DNA from: Sacculina carcini
Taxonomy: Eukaryota; Arthropoda; Thecostraca; Sacculinidae
Assembly: GCA_916048095.2 (NCBI GenBank)
Contig: OU696589.1
Location: 2,244,948-2,308,947, forward strand
Reading direction: 5' to 3'
DNA: 64,000 nt
Both the position numbers and the translations under genes were made by a program. Shown here piece after piece: positions 54,641 to 63,493 of the stretch (the stretch's first letter is position 1; every line of letters begins with the position of its first letter). Below the pieces are notes generated by a model. It saw nothing but the letters and a program-made list of their open reading frames with translations. It ran no database searches and was not told where the DNA came from.

Positions 54641-55190
54641 CAAAAAACACCGACTCGAGTTCACGCGTTAGATGCTGCGCTGTCTCTGCAGGTACTTGGC
54701 GCCACAATACAAACCTCGACGGACCACAGTCGATGAGTGTCAAATAGACATGCCCGTTGTGGTGCGTGAAATCCACGGCTACACGTTCCCATATTCTTGG
54801 CACATTCAAGTCTCCGCGCCGCCATTTAACGGGGGCCGGATCGATTGACCGGCATATCTGACAGGAGGATACCACCCGTTGAACTTGGCGTCTCGTAACG
54901 TTCAGTCGATGACGTTTCACGAAATACAGCGTCCGACGCACTCCAGGATGTCCTGCCTCCACATGAATGCGTACAATAGCGTCATCAGCATCACGGTCGT
55001 CACGCACCCCAGCTGCACCAATCACACGCTCATCGCAGCGTCTGTCGTGTAACCAACTTTTTGGAATCCTCGTCAGCTGATCCGCCTTATTATTTTCTGA
55101 ACGCACCAGGGCAACTGTCAAATTCAGCGACAGCTCGCGTTTCAGTTGACATATCAGGTCAACAACGACGACGAATGAGCATCTCGCCAT
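54530..55190 (-). pseudogene. Integrase N-terminal and core part, Gypsy copy iii
   Basis: HPGVRRTLYFVKRH and CQICRSIDPAPVKW form the zinc-binding end. The core has RVAVDFTHHNGHVYLTLIDC (first Asp) and VSDNGTAFRSREF (second Asp), and then shifts frame before the catalytic Glu. It also shows, by comparison, that an Arg is normal where Gypsy copy ii has TGA at 18413-18415. Confidence 0.9.
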
Positions 55191-56280
55191 GTGCTTTAGT
55201 GCGCAAGCGAGCCTTTCCGTCCAGCGCGTCAGTAATCCAGCCATGAACAGTGGCTGAATCAGTCTTCAATTCAATGGTGTCAAACTTCCACGCAATGGCC
55301 ATATTGAGTCCTCGTACCACCGCGTCGAGCTCAGCCATGTTGATGTGTGCCGATTCATCCTGGCGCAGCCAGCTCGCATCTTCAATCACTGCACCTTCTG
55401 TTGACTCAAGAACCACACCGGTGGCCAACGAGCTCGCATCAGTCCAAACAGTAACTCTGTTGCCGCCGACTGACCACACACCATGGGCAGGATCGTCACA
55501 TGACACTCGTGAGTGAACCCAGGCCAACTGAGCAGTGAGCGCATCGTCCTGTATAACGTCGTCCCAACCAGACGAAGCCGCGTTGGCTCTTCTTTTCAGC
55601 CACGCCGCAGCCGGACGCAGCCAACCACAAACAGGCACGTGCGCGATAAGCCGACCGCACCACGAAAACAAAGTGCGCCGAGTGAGTCTGGTGGGACACG
55701 CCGCGATGGTCGAATCACGCTGCCACTGAACTGTGCCTTCACACAATTTAACACGCAATCCGAGGAGTCTAGCTCCATCGACCACCCTCTCAGGCGACTT
55801 GCATTCAAGACCATAGCGACGGAAGTGGGCGACTACACTCTCAGCGCTGACTCGGTCTTCGTTAACCAACAGGTCGTCGACGTATGGCAGCACAGCATCA
55901 CACATTACCGGATCCTGGTCCAGCACTGTGCGCACAATCGACTTCATCACCAACGGGGCAACACTGAGACCAAACCCCAGTCTAGTCAGACAATATAGAC
56001 GATTGTTCACGCGCACGGTCTGGTACGGCCATAGATTGGAAGCCACATGCACTTGCAGGTAGGCGCTCTTTAAATCAACAACAGCCACATTGTCTCCGTG
56101 CCGCCTCCACTTCCTCAATTGTTCGGCACACACTTCAGCTTCTGCAGTATGAGGAGACAAGTAGCTGTTCAGCTCGCGGAAGTCGAGAACGGGGCGCACA
56201 CGCGTTCGATCACGCTGTTCTACGGCCATTAAGGGCACTAGCCCGCAAGGCTCACCGTAAGCTCGCTTGTCATACGGAAC
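55159..56280 (-). pseudogene. RT and RNase H, Gypsy copy iii
   Basis: Coding is open from the Polinton junction (56280) down to about 55170. RT has VRPVLDFRELN, VVDLKSAYLQV (motif A), TRLGFGLSVAP (motif B) and YVDDLLV (catalytic). RNase H has VWTDASSLATG, NMAELDA and KTDSATV. All catalytic residues are visible; a shift near 55165-55195 separates it from the integrase. Coding starts abruptly at the Polinton edge, with DKRAYGEPCGLVPLMA matching the DERKHGPVKGLIPLMA of copy ii. Confidence 0.92.
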
Positions 56281-56450
56281 AGTAGTATATAGGGGAAAAA
56301 TCTATTGATTTTTACCCCAGCGCCACCTACCGGTCAGGTGTGTAAGTGAACTATTGATTTTTCCCTCGCGACCGGTCAGGTGTGTATTGATTTTCCCCCC
56401 CTCGCGACCGGTCAGGTGTGTATTGATTTCCCCCCCCCCCCCACCCCCCT
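56281..56450. repeat. Subterminal iterated repeats of the Polinton end
   Basis: Three copies of ACCGGTCAGGTGTGTA (56329, 56371, 56407) alternate with four of TATTGATTT(T/C), ending in a C-run (56430-56447). They lie within 170 bases of the presumed terminus, where the long inverted repeat is expected. Confidence 0.85.
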
Positions 56451-56453
56451 TTA

Positions 56454-56836
56454 CTACCGATCAATACATGTGTGGTGCAATTAGTGTATATCACGCATGG
56501 TACAATTAATATCCTAATTGACTATGAAACATATTAATCACGGTATTGTTGAAAAAGTTTATTTACATGCAGGTTTATGAAAAACACGTCATTTTACATG
56601 GCCGGTCACAATTGTACAGTTTGAATATTTAGGTATATTTAGGTATACGATAACTCCTCTATTACCAGATTAGAAACGAGGCCTCGACTATCGATCAATA
56701 CGTGTGTGGTACAATTAGTGTATGTCACACATATTAATCACGGTATTGTTGAAAAAGTTTATTTGCATACAGATTTATGAAAAATACATCATTTTACATG
56801 GCCGGTCACAATTGTACAGTTTGAATATTTTCACCC
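56454..56836. repeat. Imperfect tandem duplication beside the Polinton end
   Basis: A block starting CTACCGATCAATACATGTGTGG (56454) recurs from 56687 with CTATCGATCAATACGTGTGTGG. Each contains AATAAA on the minus strand (56558-56563 and 56758-56763). The second overlaps the end of the 177-codon gene. Confidence 0.8.
56758..56763 (-). terminator. Polyadenylation signal AATAAA
   Basis: Minus-strand AATAAA begins 12 bases after the stop of the last Polinton gene (56775-56777). A duplicate is at 56558-56563. Confidence 0.65.
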
Positions 56837-57308
56837 ACAATTGACACTTGGTAACGGCACAACTACGCTCGTTTCTATAACTATGATAATGTTTGCATAA
56901 TTCATGTTTAACACTTAAACACTTGTAAATATATTTGGTGTGTGGCGGCAGGACAGTTTCAATGTTCGATATGTTCAGCGCCAATATACTTGATAGGCGT
57001 TTGGCCATATCTTGTCCGACGGTGTATATCGTGCCATCGGACAGTTGCCGCAGCATATCACCGACAGTTTTCAATTTTGTTCTGTAGCATGCATTGTTGT
57101 AGGGGTTGTAAGCATAGTCGAGTCCGTGTATGTTGCGTTTGAGAAAGTCGAAATGTTTCCGCAGTGGTTCGTCTATGCGTAGATCATCGGGCGGTGGAAA
57201 CACGGTGCACCAAAACACACCGCTCACGGTGTCATGTACACACAACTCTTTTACGATCAGAGTGCTCTCTTTGTACTGAAAACACTCACACTGTAGAATC
57301 AGTACCAT
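56775..57308 (-). CDS. Polinton terminal 177-aa protein, unknown function
   Basis: The ATG at 57308 overlaps the protease stop by ten bases. The protein reads ESTLIVKELCVHDTVSGVFW, a PPPDD stretch, KRNIHGLDYAYNPYN, and a C-terminal Cys/His region (C-L-S-V-K-H-E-L-C-K-H-Y-H..C-A-V-T-K-C). From memory, proteins with a KEL(C/A)..... start, ..NIHGLDY/W centre and CAL.K tail recur in Polintons and invertebrate genomes; I cannot name a function. No signal peptide or membrane span is seen. The position after capsid and protease suggests a late or accessory gene. AATAAA follows its stop. Confidence 0.75.
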   Translation of the reverse strand: MVLILQCECFQYKESTLIVKELCVHDTVSGVFWCTVFPPPDDLRIDEPLRKHFDFLKRNIHGLDYAYNPYNNACYRTKLKTVGDMLRQLSDGTIYTVGQDMAKRLSSILALNISNIETVLPPHTKYIYKCLSVKHELCKHYHSYRNERSCAVTKCQLWVKIFKLYNCDRPCKMMYFS

Positions 57309-57736
57309 AATGCACGTAATATTTGCTCGTTACGTTCGGTGTTGCCCCAGACAAATCGCGACACAAACTGTGCCAAAGTTTCACCTTGATCGAATAGTTT
57401 AACAAATAGAGCACAATAGTGTCCACATGTGTCTGTGCCTGGGTGTTGAATGCTTTTCACGTTGACCACACATTGTCGTGCGCCCCCGTGACGATCTATA
57501 AATCGTTGAAACAAAGGGTGCCAGTCGGGTGTGAAACCGCTCGAGTCAAAATAGCTCAACATGTGTGTGTCCCATGCAAACACCACCCAATGTAAACCTG
57601 GCTGCCATTGTGGCTGTGTATTTACAATTATAGAACCGTGTTGCTGAAACAGGAAATCGTCTATTTGATCACAGGCCCACACGCCATCGAACGTGGACAC
57701 TCGAGCTAGAATATTATTCAACTGTATTGAATTCAT
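57299..57736 (-). CDS. Adenain-type cysteine protease (PRO)
   Basis: The 145-aa protein shows the adenovirus protease arrangement: His49 in GLHW, Asp64 in YFDSSG, Gln97 and Cys104 in QHPGTDTCGHYCALF. The Gln to Cys spacing of seven matches adenain. It should cleave capsid and core precursors during virion maturation. The ATG overlaps the capsid stop (ATGA, 57733-57736), and its own stop overlaps the next gene. It is shorter than adenovirus protease (about 200 aa) but within the range I would expect for Polintons. Confidence 0.93.
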   Translation of the reverse strand: MNSIQLNNILARVSTFDGVWACDQIDDFLFQQHGSIIVNTQPQWQPGLHWVVFAWDTHMLSYFDSSGFTPDWHPLFQRFIDRHGGARQCVVNVKSIQHPGTDTCGHYCALFVKLFDQGETLAQFVSRFVWGNTERNEQILRALWY

Positions 57737-59025
57737 ATTTTGAAATCTGTCACCACATTGTTTCTGCCGTCAATGCTAATTTCGTTCTCAAACGCTGCGT
57801 ACACCACGATACTTATAGGCTCAGGCAAAGCGTTGGCAAAAGTAATTTCGCAGCGTACGTTACCGTACTGTTTTCCGTGAATGTGATCTCCAGCGCAACC
57901 ATCCGGTGACAGGTCAACTACAAACAGTGTATATCCGGATGGATAGTCACTGTGTGATATGTCTATGTCCTGGTTATCAATGTCCAAGCCGGTACCGTTG
58001 TAGAGCGACAAATATGAGTTCATGTACAATCCTTTTGCAAAGTCTGGTTTGAACGGCTGTGCTGGGTACGGTTCACCATTTATGAAAAACTGTAAACTAT
58101 TCACATTATAGTTTTGAAAATTCCAAGGATTCTTACTGATACTACCGTGGAACGCATCTGTACTCACCATACCCAATAATATTTGTCGAGGCACTTGACT
58201 TGTGAACAAATTATTAAGAGTTGCGTTGAGATTCCCCTGCGGAATTGTGAACGATTTCATAACAACACGTGGTATGCTATACACTGCCGGCGTTTTATTC
58301 AATTGGCTATTATAATCAACCCACACTGAATCTTGCAGAGTCACTTTCTCCACGTGTAAACTCAAATCTAAAATCTCAACTTTATAATTATCCAAGTCAG
58401 ACATCAACACAAACTGATCAGGATTTCTGATGAATTTGATTTTTTCCGAAACGGTGCTCGGTAGTATACGACACTGATGACAAATATCCAACTGTAACGG
58501 CATACAAAAATCCACCACACCACTGCCGGCTATCCACCGTTTCCGCTCGGCAAATCCCTTGTTGTCACCGTAAATTTCATCCATTGCACCAGCTGTATCT
58601 CGTTTCCAAAGACTGGCGCGTAAATGGCCTGCTTTAGCTCCCTTATTGTAGGATGTAAGTGTTTCCAAGTATGCTCGATAACTATACAACGATGAAGAAT
58701 CTGTAATTACTGTATCGTTTATTTGAAAGTCTATCTGCTTAAACAGTGATTGTGGGAAAAGGTTTACGGTTGCCACTGTGTCATCGTCCACACTCAGTAG
58801 CGTACCATCTTTCCTCACTACACGTACACGACCATGCAATCGAAACTTTGATGGTCGAGTAGATGATGTACCTAACGGGGGTAGATGAAATTCAAACGGA
58901 CCTTCATTATTTAATCTACTGACAGGGAAATAAACGTGTGTCTTGTTAGATTTTATACTAGTTTCCAGACTGGGTCTACTGAAAAGTTCTGCAATTTCAC
59001 ACATACACTCGTCATGTTTCGACAT
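57733..59025 (-). CDS. Polinton major capsid protein (double jelly-roll)
   Basis: I chose the ATG at 59025 (MSKHDECMCEIAELFSRP), giving 430 aa; the open frame continues upstream only by overlapping the preceding gene. Hallmarks are the N-terminal S.....E..LF..PP region, VYFPVSRLNNEGPFEF, FPQSLFKQIDFQINDTVIT, SLYSYRAYLETLTSYNKGAK, and the C-terminal SDYPSGYTLFVVDLSPDG with EITFANALPEPISIVVYA. These are the core capsid blocks of Polinton hexon-like proteins. It should form the trimeric shell. A 16-base gap separates it from the upstream gene. No break is seen over the full length. Confidence 0.93.
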   Translation of the reverse strand: MSKHDECMCEIAELFSRPSLETSIKSNKTHVYFPVSRLNNEGPFEFHLPPLGTSSTRPSKFRLHGRVRVVRKDGTLLSVDDDTVATVNLFPQSLFKQIDFQINDTVITDSSSLYSYRAYLETLTSYNKGAKAGHLRASLWKRDTAGAMDEIYGDNKGFAERKRWIAGSGVVDFCMPLQLDICHQCRILPSTVSEKIKFIRNPDQFVLMSDLDNYKVEILDLSLHVEKVTLQDSVWVDYNSQLNKTPAVYSIPRVVMKSFTIPQGNLNATLNNLFTSQVPRQILLGMVSTDAFHGSISKNPWNFQNYNVNSLQFFINGEPYPAQPFKPDFAKGLYMNSYLSLYNGTGLDIDNQDIDISHSDYPSGYTLFVVDLSPDGCAGDHIHGKQYGNVRCEITFANALPEPISIVVYAAFENEISIDGRNNVVTDFKI

Positions 59026-59041
59026 TTTACTTGCTCTACTT

Positions 59042-59419
59042 CTAGGAAAATATATCTTTCCTGTTGGAGTTATTTTTTCGTCTATCACCGGCTCCAACAC
59101 CAACTTTACGTTTCGACGAAGAAGCACTGTCTGCCAGTAAATCAGATTTCCGCAAAGCTTTTATAGATTGTCGCAATAGTCGCTGACTTGATTGTTTGAC
59201 ATTGCGTTTGGCTGCTACATCAGCCCGTTCACCATCCAAAACATTCTGCAATGTTCTCACACCAGTTCGAACCGTGGCCTTAGCTGCCTTTCGAACAATA
59301 GGACTTTTGGCCACAGTTTTAATTGCTGGCACCACAGCTCTAACTAATCCTCGGAACAGACTACCCAACCCTGACCCTCTCTGCATAGTTCTCCCCCTGA
59401 ATACATCGTAAGCAACCAT
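59042..59419 (-). CDS. Basic core-type protein (PX-like)
   Basis: I prefer the ATG at 59419 (MVAYDVFRGRTMQRGSG), giving 125 aa; a longer hydrophobic start at 59488 is less likely. The GSGLGSLFRGLVRAVVPAIK segment followed by a KAAKATVRTGVRTL stretch is the usual pattern of small Polinton/adintovirus core proteins compared to adenovirus pX. The remainder is rich in Lys/Arg/Ser (SSSKRKVGVG). It probably condenses DNA inside the particle and may be a protease substrate. It lies directly upstream of the capsid gene. Confidence 0.8.
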   Translation of the reverse strand: MVAYDVFRGRTMQRGSGLGSLFRGLVRAVVPAIKTVAKSPIVRKAAKATVRTGVRTLQNVLDGERADVAAKRNVKQSSQRLLRQSIKALRKSDLLADSASSSKRKVGVGAGDRRKNNSNRKDIFS

Positions 59420-59496
59420 TTTAAATGTCCTGCCGTACCGCACGAAAACACTGACTAAATACACCCACAACCACACTATTATATACACTTGACAGC

Positions 59497-60429
59497 CTAC
59501 ACAGGCTGCATTTCGTTTTCATAGAATGAGCCAGTTATTTTATTACCATCTAAATCGTTAACTTTATACATAGGCATCGTCCTGAAAGTGTTTACCGAGC
59601 TGATCACAAACACCTCTTCAGTGTATGATTTTGTGTAGCCCTTGCCGAATACAGTTTTCTGTAATGACAAACGCACCCTTTGACCAATTTTGTATGTGGC
59701 TCGTTTTTTGTGTCGATATTGCAGTCGTCGCTGCTGCAGTTGACGAACCAGGTGTTGATTTTTCATTGTTACACTGGCCGGGGACATTTTGATACTCGAA
59801 TGATACCTATTGTTATAAGTGTCCAACAACAACGGTAGCATGTGAATGTAACGTTTTGTCTCGAACTCAGTCATGTATTTATAGATCAAGTTTAAAAATG
59901 TCCTCCAAAAACGTTCAATGAACACTGCCTTTCTTATAACTGTTGTGACTGTGTAGAAATGAATATTGTACGTCTTCATGAGTATTTGGTAGGTGTGACC
60001 TGTAAACTCTCCTCCCTTATCAGACTGTATCTGAACAGGAATATCTTTTACATTGTCCTCCAATATGTCTTTCATATGTTTTGTAACTACTGTACCTGTT
60101 TTTCTTGTCATAGGTCGTACATAAGCTTTTCTACTGAATATATCTATAGCTCCCAACAAATATCGCACACGGTTGTTGTGATTTTTCAGTCTACTTACGT
60201 CACACAAATCAACTTGCCAAGTATGATTTAACCCCTCGAGTGTATACGAGTTACGAGGGAATTTTTTACGCAGGGGTCGATGAAGTTGGTGTGTCTTGTA
60301 CGTATTTAACCATTTTTTCACCTGTGTTTGTGGTATTTTGTCTGTACCCAAGAGCTTATAGTTCGCACCCAGAGCTTGAGGTTGACCAATTTGTCTATAA
60401 CGGTTTCTCAGTACAGTCTCGTACTCCAT
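59497..60429 (-). CDS. Retrovirus-like integrase (DDE)
   Basis: The 310-aa protein starts at ATG 60429, overlapping the stop of the 240-aa gene by 22 bases. Catalytic residues are Asp74 (TWQVDLCDV), Asp137 (QSDKGGEF) and Glu172 (KAVFIERFWRT), 35 positions after Asp137. The C-terminal YKVNDLDGNKITGSFYENE is the conserved end of Polinton integrases. It should process the terminal repeats and insert the element with 6-bp target duplications. No break is seen. Confidence 0.95.
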   Translation of the reverse strand: MEYETVLRNRYRQIGQPQALGANYKLLGTDKIPQTQVKKWLNTYKTHQLHRPLRKKFPRNSYTLEGLNHTWQVDLCDVSRLKNHNNRVRYLLGAIDIFSRKAYVRPMTRKTGTVVTKHMKDILEDNVKDIPVQIQSDKGGEFTGHTYQILMKTYNIHFYTVTTVIRKAVFIERFWRTFLNLIYKYMTEFETKRYIHMLPLLLDTYNNRYHSSIKMSPASVTMKNQHLVRQLQQRRLQYRHKKRATYKIGQRVRLSLQKTVFGKGYTKSYTEEVFVISSVNTFRTMPMYKVNDLDGNKITGSFYENEMQPV

Positions 60430-61130
60430 TTGCGTGCACGTTTGCTTGCAGATTCCTCTTGCGACGATGATGACGACGATTGATGTCGTTTCGGCGTGTT
60501 TATAGACTGTGTCTCTTGTTGTCCAACGGAAACGCTTTTGAAAATTTCAAAATTCTGGAATATCTCTCGTGGTAGATTTAGTGACTGGATAAGATGTACC
60601 AGCTGGTTCCAACCTGTTGGTTTTAACGTATTTTTACGTTTTCTCAATATGTAATTCACAATGTCAACTATGTGTGAACCTGGAATCTCGACATTGTTGA
60701 AAATTACCACACCTTTGTTATTCCACCGAATTACCTGACTCAACTGCTCCAAGAGGTATCTAGCATATTTTTTATATGTTAAAGGTATCAACTGTATCCA
60801 CTGATCGATAGGTGATACTCCAGTGAATTGTGTCTGCTGTTGAACTGTCGGAACAGGTTTCCACTCGTTCAAATACAGTATACGTTTTTGTTCATCGCTC
60901 AAGTCAGATCTACGTAGTATGTTTTTTAGTGTTTCAGCTTCATCATCATGGTGATAATGTTTCTGATTCTTCATCGTCGTCATCACGGCTTCAGTAGACG
61001 ATGGTTTTGTAAAATGTTGTGGCTGTTCTAGCGAGGAAAATTTAGAGTCTGCACGATTTTGAGTTGACAAGTTTTGCAGTTCATGGTAGGTATCTTGAGA
61101 TATGAGCACCATTTTACGAAACGAACTCAT
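60408..61130 (-). CDS. Polinton 240-aa protein, unknown (PY/PZ-like)
   Basis: The protein starts at ATG 61130, overlapping the preceding stop by 4 bases (ATGA). The N-terminal part is hydrophilic with a K.LI...TY..L start that recurs in small Polinton proteins; the middle (YKKYARYLLEQLSQVI, GSHIVDIVNYILRKRK) is helical; the end is basic and Ser-rich (SSSSSSQEESASKRARK). I recall a related unassigned protein in other Polintons but cannot name its function. Its first 76 codons are duplicated at 61492-61719. Confidence 0.8.
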   Translation of the reverse strand: MSSFRKMVLISQDTYHELQNLSTQNRADSKFSSLEQPQHFTKPSSTEAVMTTMKNQKHYHHDDEAETLKNILRRSDLSDEQKRILYLNEWKPVPTVQQQTQFTGVSPIDQWIQLIPLTYKKYARYLLEQLSQVIRWNNKGVVIFNNVEIPGSHIVDIVNYILRKRKNTLKPTGWNQLVHLIQSLNLPREIFQNFEIFKSVSVGQQETQSINTPKRHQSSSSSSQEESASKRARKWSTRLY

Positions 61131-61489
61131 ACCGATGAAACTAGTGATGTTATTAAACTAGTTACCAACGGAATGAGAACGGGTAAAAATCTACCAGATT
61201 GTATCAAAATATCACGTTTTCTTCTACCTGAAGGCTGTTTTGAAGCAAGAAAACGTATAACAGACTTGAATTTAGACAACTTATTTTTTGATTTTTTCTC
61301 CAAATGAACTCTATCATGCAAAATATTGTGACATATTTCACTAATAGCACGTAAAAGAGTTGAATCAGCTGTTTGTAATATTGCCCTCTGCTGTGATCGG
61401 TTCAATCTAGGAAACAATTCTAACAGTGGCCAATTATGTACCAACACTGACGACATATTGCTAAATGACTACCTGTGACGATATTTGCC
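60903..61489. repeat. Tandem duplication unit 1 (587 bp)
   Basis: It is identical by eye to 61492-62078 with a constant offset of 589. The two units are separated by two bases. Confidence 0.9.
61127..61456 (-). CDS. Polinton 109-aa protein, copy 1
   Basis: The protein has PRLNRSQQRAILQTAD, LLRAISEICHNILHDRVHL, a Lys-rich middle (KKSKNKLSKFK), and a hydrophobic C-terminus (GRFLPVLIPLVTSLITSLV). This profile, basic then hydrophobic, matches a small protein repeatedly found beside PX-like genes in Polintons, possibly membrane-active or core-associated. Its stop overlaps the start of the 240-aa gene (ATGA). Identical to 61716-62045. Confidence 0.8.
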   Translation of the reverse strand: MSSVLVHNWPLLELFPRLNRSQQRAILQTADSTLLRAISEICHNILHDRVHLEKKSKNKLSKFKSVIRFLASKQPSGRRKRDILIQSGRFLPVLIPLVTSLITSLVSSV

Positions 61490-61491
61490 CC

Positions 61492-61719
61492 GTCAGATCT
61501 ACGTAGTATGTTTTTTAGTGTTTCAGCTTCATCATCATGGTGATAATGTTTCTGATTCTTCATCGTCGTCATCACGGCTTCAGTAGACGATGGTTTTGTA
61601 AAATGTTGTGGCTGTTCTAGCGAGGAAAATTTAGAGTCTGCACGATTTTGAGTTGACAAGTTTTGCAGTTCATGGTAGGTATCTTGAGATATGAGCACCA
61701 TTTTACGAAACGAACTCAT
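61492..61719 (-). pseudogene. Truncated second start of the 240-aa gene
   Basis: The first 76 codons match 61130-60903 exactly, then the frame runs into the duplicated spacer and continues as unrelated sequence (to 61420). It is a by-product of the tandem duplication. Confidence 0.9.
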
Positions 61720-62045
61720 ACCGATGAAACTAGTGATGTTATTAAACTAGTTACCAACGGAATGAGAACGGGTAAAAATCTACCAGATTGTATCAAAATA
61801 TCACGTTTTCTTCTACCTGAAGGCTGTTTTGAAGCAAGAAAACGTATAACAGACTTGAATTTAGACAACTTATTTTTTGATTTTTTCTCCAAATGAACTC
61901 TATCATGCAAAATATTGTGACATATTTCACTAATAGCACGTAAAAGAGTTGAATCAGCTGTTTGTAATATTGCCCTCTGCTGTGATCGGTTCAATCTAGG
62001 AAACAATTCTAACAGTGGCCAATTATGTACCAACACTGACGACAT
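61716..62045 (-). CDS. Polinton 109-aa protein, copy 2 (original position)
   Basis: Identical in all 109 residues to the copy at 61127-61456. It lies 34 bases downstream of the ATPase stop, the expected gene order. Either copy could serve the element. See copy 1 for the protein's profile. Confidence 0.8.
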   Translation of the reverse strand: MSSVLVHNWPLLELFPRLNRSQQRAILQTADSTLLRAISEICHNILHDRVHLEKKSKNKLSKFKSVIRFLASKQPSGRRKRDILIQSGRFLPVLIPLVTSLITSLVSSV

Positions 62046-62079
62046 ATTGCTAAATGACTACCTGTGACGATATTTGCCA

Positions 62080-62742
62080 CTATTTATATTTGGGCGACGA
62101 CTGAATATACACATACACAGGTTCTTGCAATGTATTACTGCGAACACGTAATTTGTCAACAGTTTCCTGCTTCATATCAAACAATAGATGACCGTATGTT
62201 TGTTGCATGACATCCTCATAAACGTCCATCACGAATCTCATATTGGTCGGTAGATACTGGATCGCAAACGTTCTCAATTGTGTTCGATCCCTGTAATTTT
62301 TGAAGAACACGTAATAATTTGTGTTCAAACTAATCGTTCTGAAGTTGGCAGATTTAAGAAATGCATTCTGGGTTATCAAGATGACACTTACATTTTCATG
62401 CCGTGAAATCTTCACAAATAAATCACGTACCAAAACATTATCCACACTATCGATCAAATCGTCCAAAACAATTAGACAACCATTATTCCGTTTGTATTTA
62501 CGAGCCAATTCTTTAATCATCCTGGATTCAGGTAAACTTTCATGGACACGATCTATGTGTGACGAGTTGATGTATTCACCATCTTGTGTACCGTGACAAT
62601 AAAGAACAAAATCAGGTTTATTATCCATAAGATATTCCGCTTTACTAAGCAGAGTATTGATGTACTGACTTTTTCCAGATCCGCTCGGTCCGGCCAGCAC
62701 CATTGTGAACGGTGTACGTAATCGACAATCATACGTATCCAT
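62080..62742 (-). CDS. FtsK/HerA-type DNA-packaging ATPase
   Basis: The 220-aa protein has Walker A GPSGSGKS (residues 18-25) and Walker B CLIVLDDL (89-96), followed by VSVILITQN, a pattern of the A32-like packaging ATPases of Polintons and related viruses. It should pump the genome into the capsid. It starts with ATG at 62742 (MDTYDCRLRTPFTMVLAG). The 109-aa gene follows by 34 bases. Confidence 0.95.
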   Translation of the reverse strand: MDTYDCRLRTPFTMVLAGPSGSGKSQYINTLLSKAEYLMDNKPDFVLYCHGTQDGEYINSSHIDRVHESLPESRMIKELARKYKRNNGCLIVLDDLIDSVDNVLVRDLFVKISRHENVSVILITQNAFLKSANFRTISLNTNYYVFFKNYRDRTQLRTFAIQYLPTNMRFVMDVYEDVMQQTYGHLLFDMKQETVDKLRVRSNTLQEPVYVYIQSSPKYK

Positions 62743-62765
62743 TCTGTTCTAACATCACAACATCA

Positions 62766-63437
<672 letters not shown>

Positions 63438-63493
63438 CTCATATGTATATAAACTTATATACATATTTATATTTTCAAGCAAACCTATAGTGT

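Larger units (their letters stand above)
53900..56280 (-). mobile_element. Gypsy copy iii, 3' two thirds, cut by the Polinton
   Basis: Read on the minus strand it starts at the Polinton edge (56280) in the middle of pol and runs through RT, RNase H and integrase to a purine tract (CAGGAGGCGG at 53901-53910) and the LTR start TGTTGTGTGC (53900 downward). It is related to copies i and ii. Gag and protease should lie on the far side of the Polinton, outside the window. Confidence 0.9.
61492..62078. repeat. Tandem duplication unit 2 (587 bp)
   Basis: Second copy of 60903-61489; it carries the 109-aa gene in full and the first 76 codons of the 240-aa gene. Confidence 0.9.

Noticed and set aside
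59026..59127. Upstream start of the capsid protein at 59127
   Set aside because: It begins with GTG and overlaps the basic core gene; ATG at 59025 has the conserved capsid start.
56775..62742. Bacterial operon, suggested by ATGA overlaps and same-strand genes
   Set aside because: Gene content is that of a Polinton, the flanks are animal retrotransposons, and there are no Shine-Dalgarno-like patterns.
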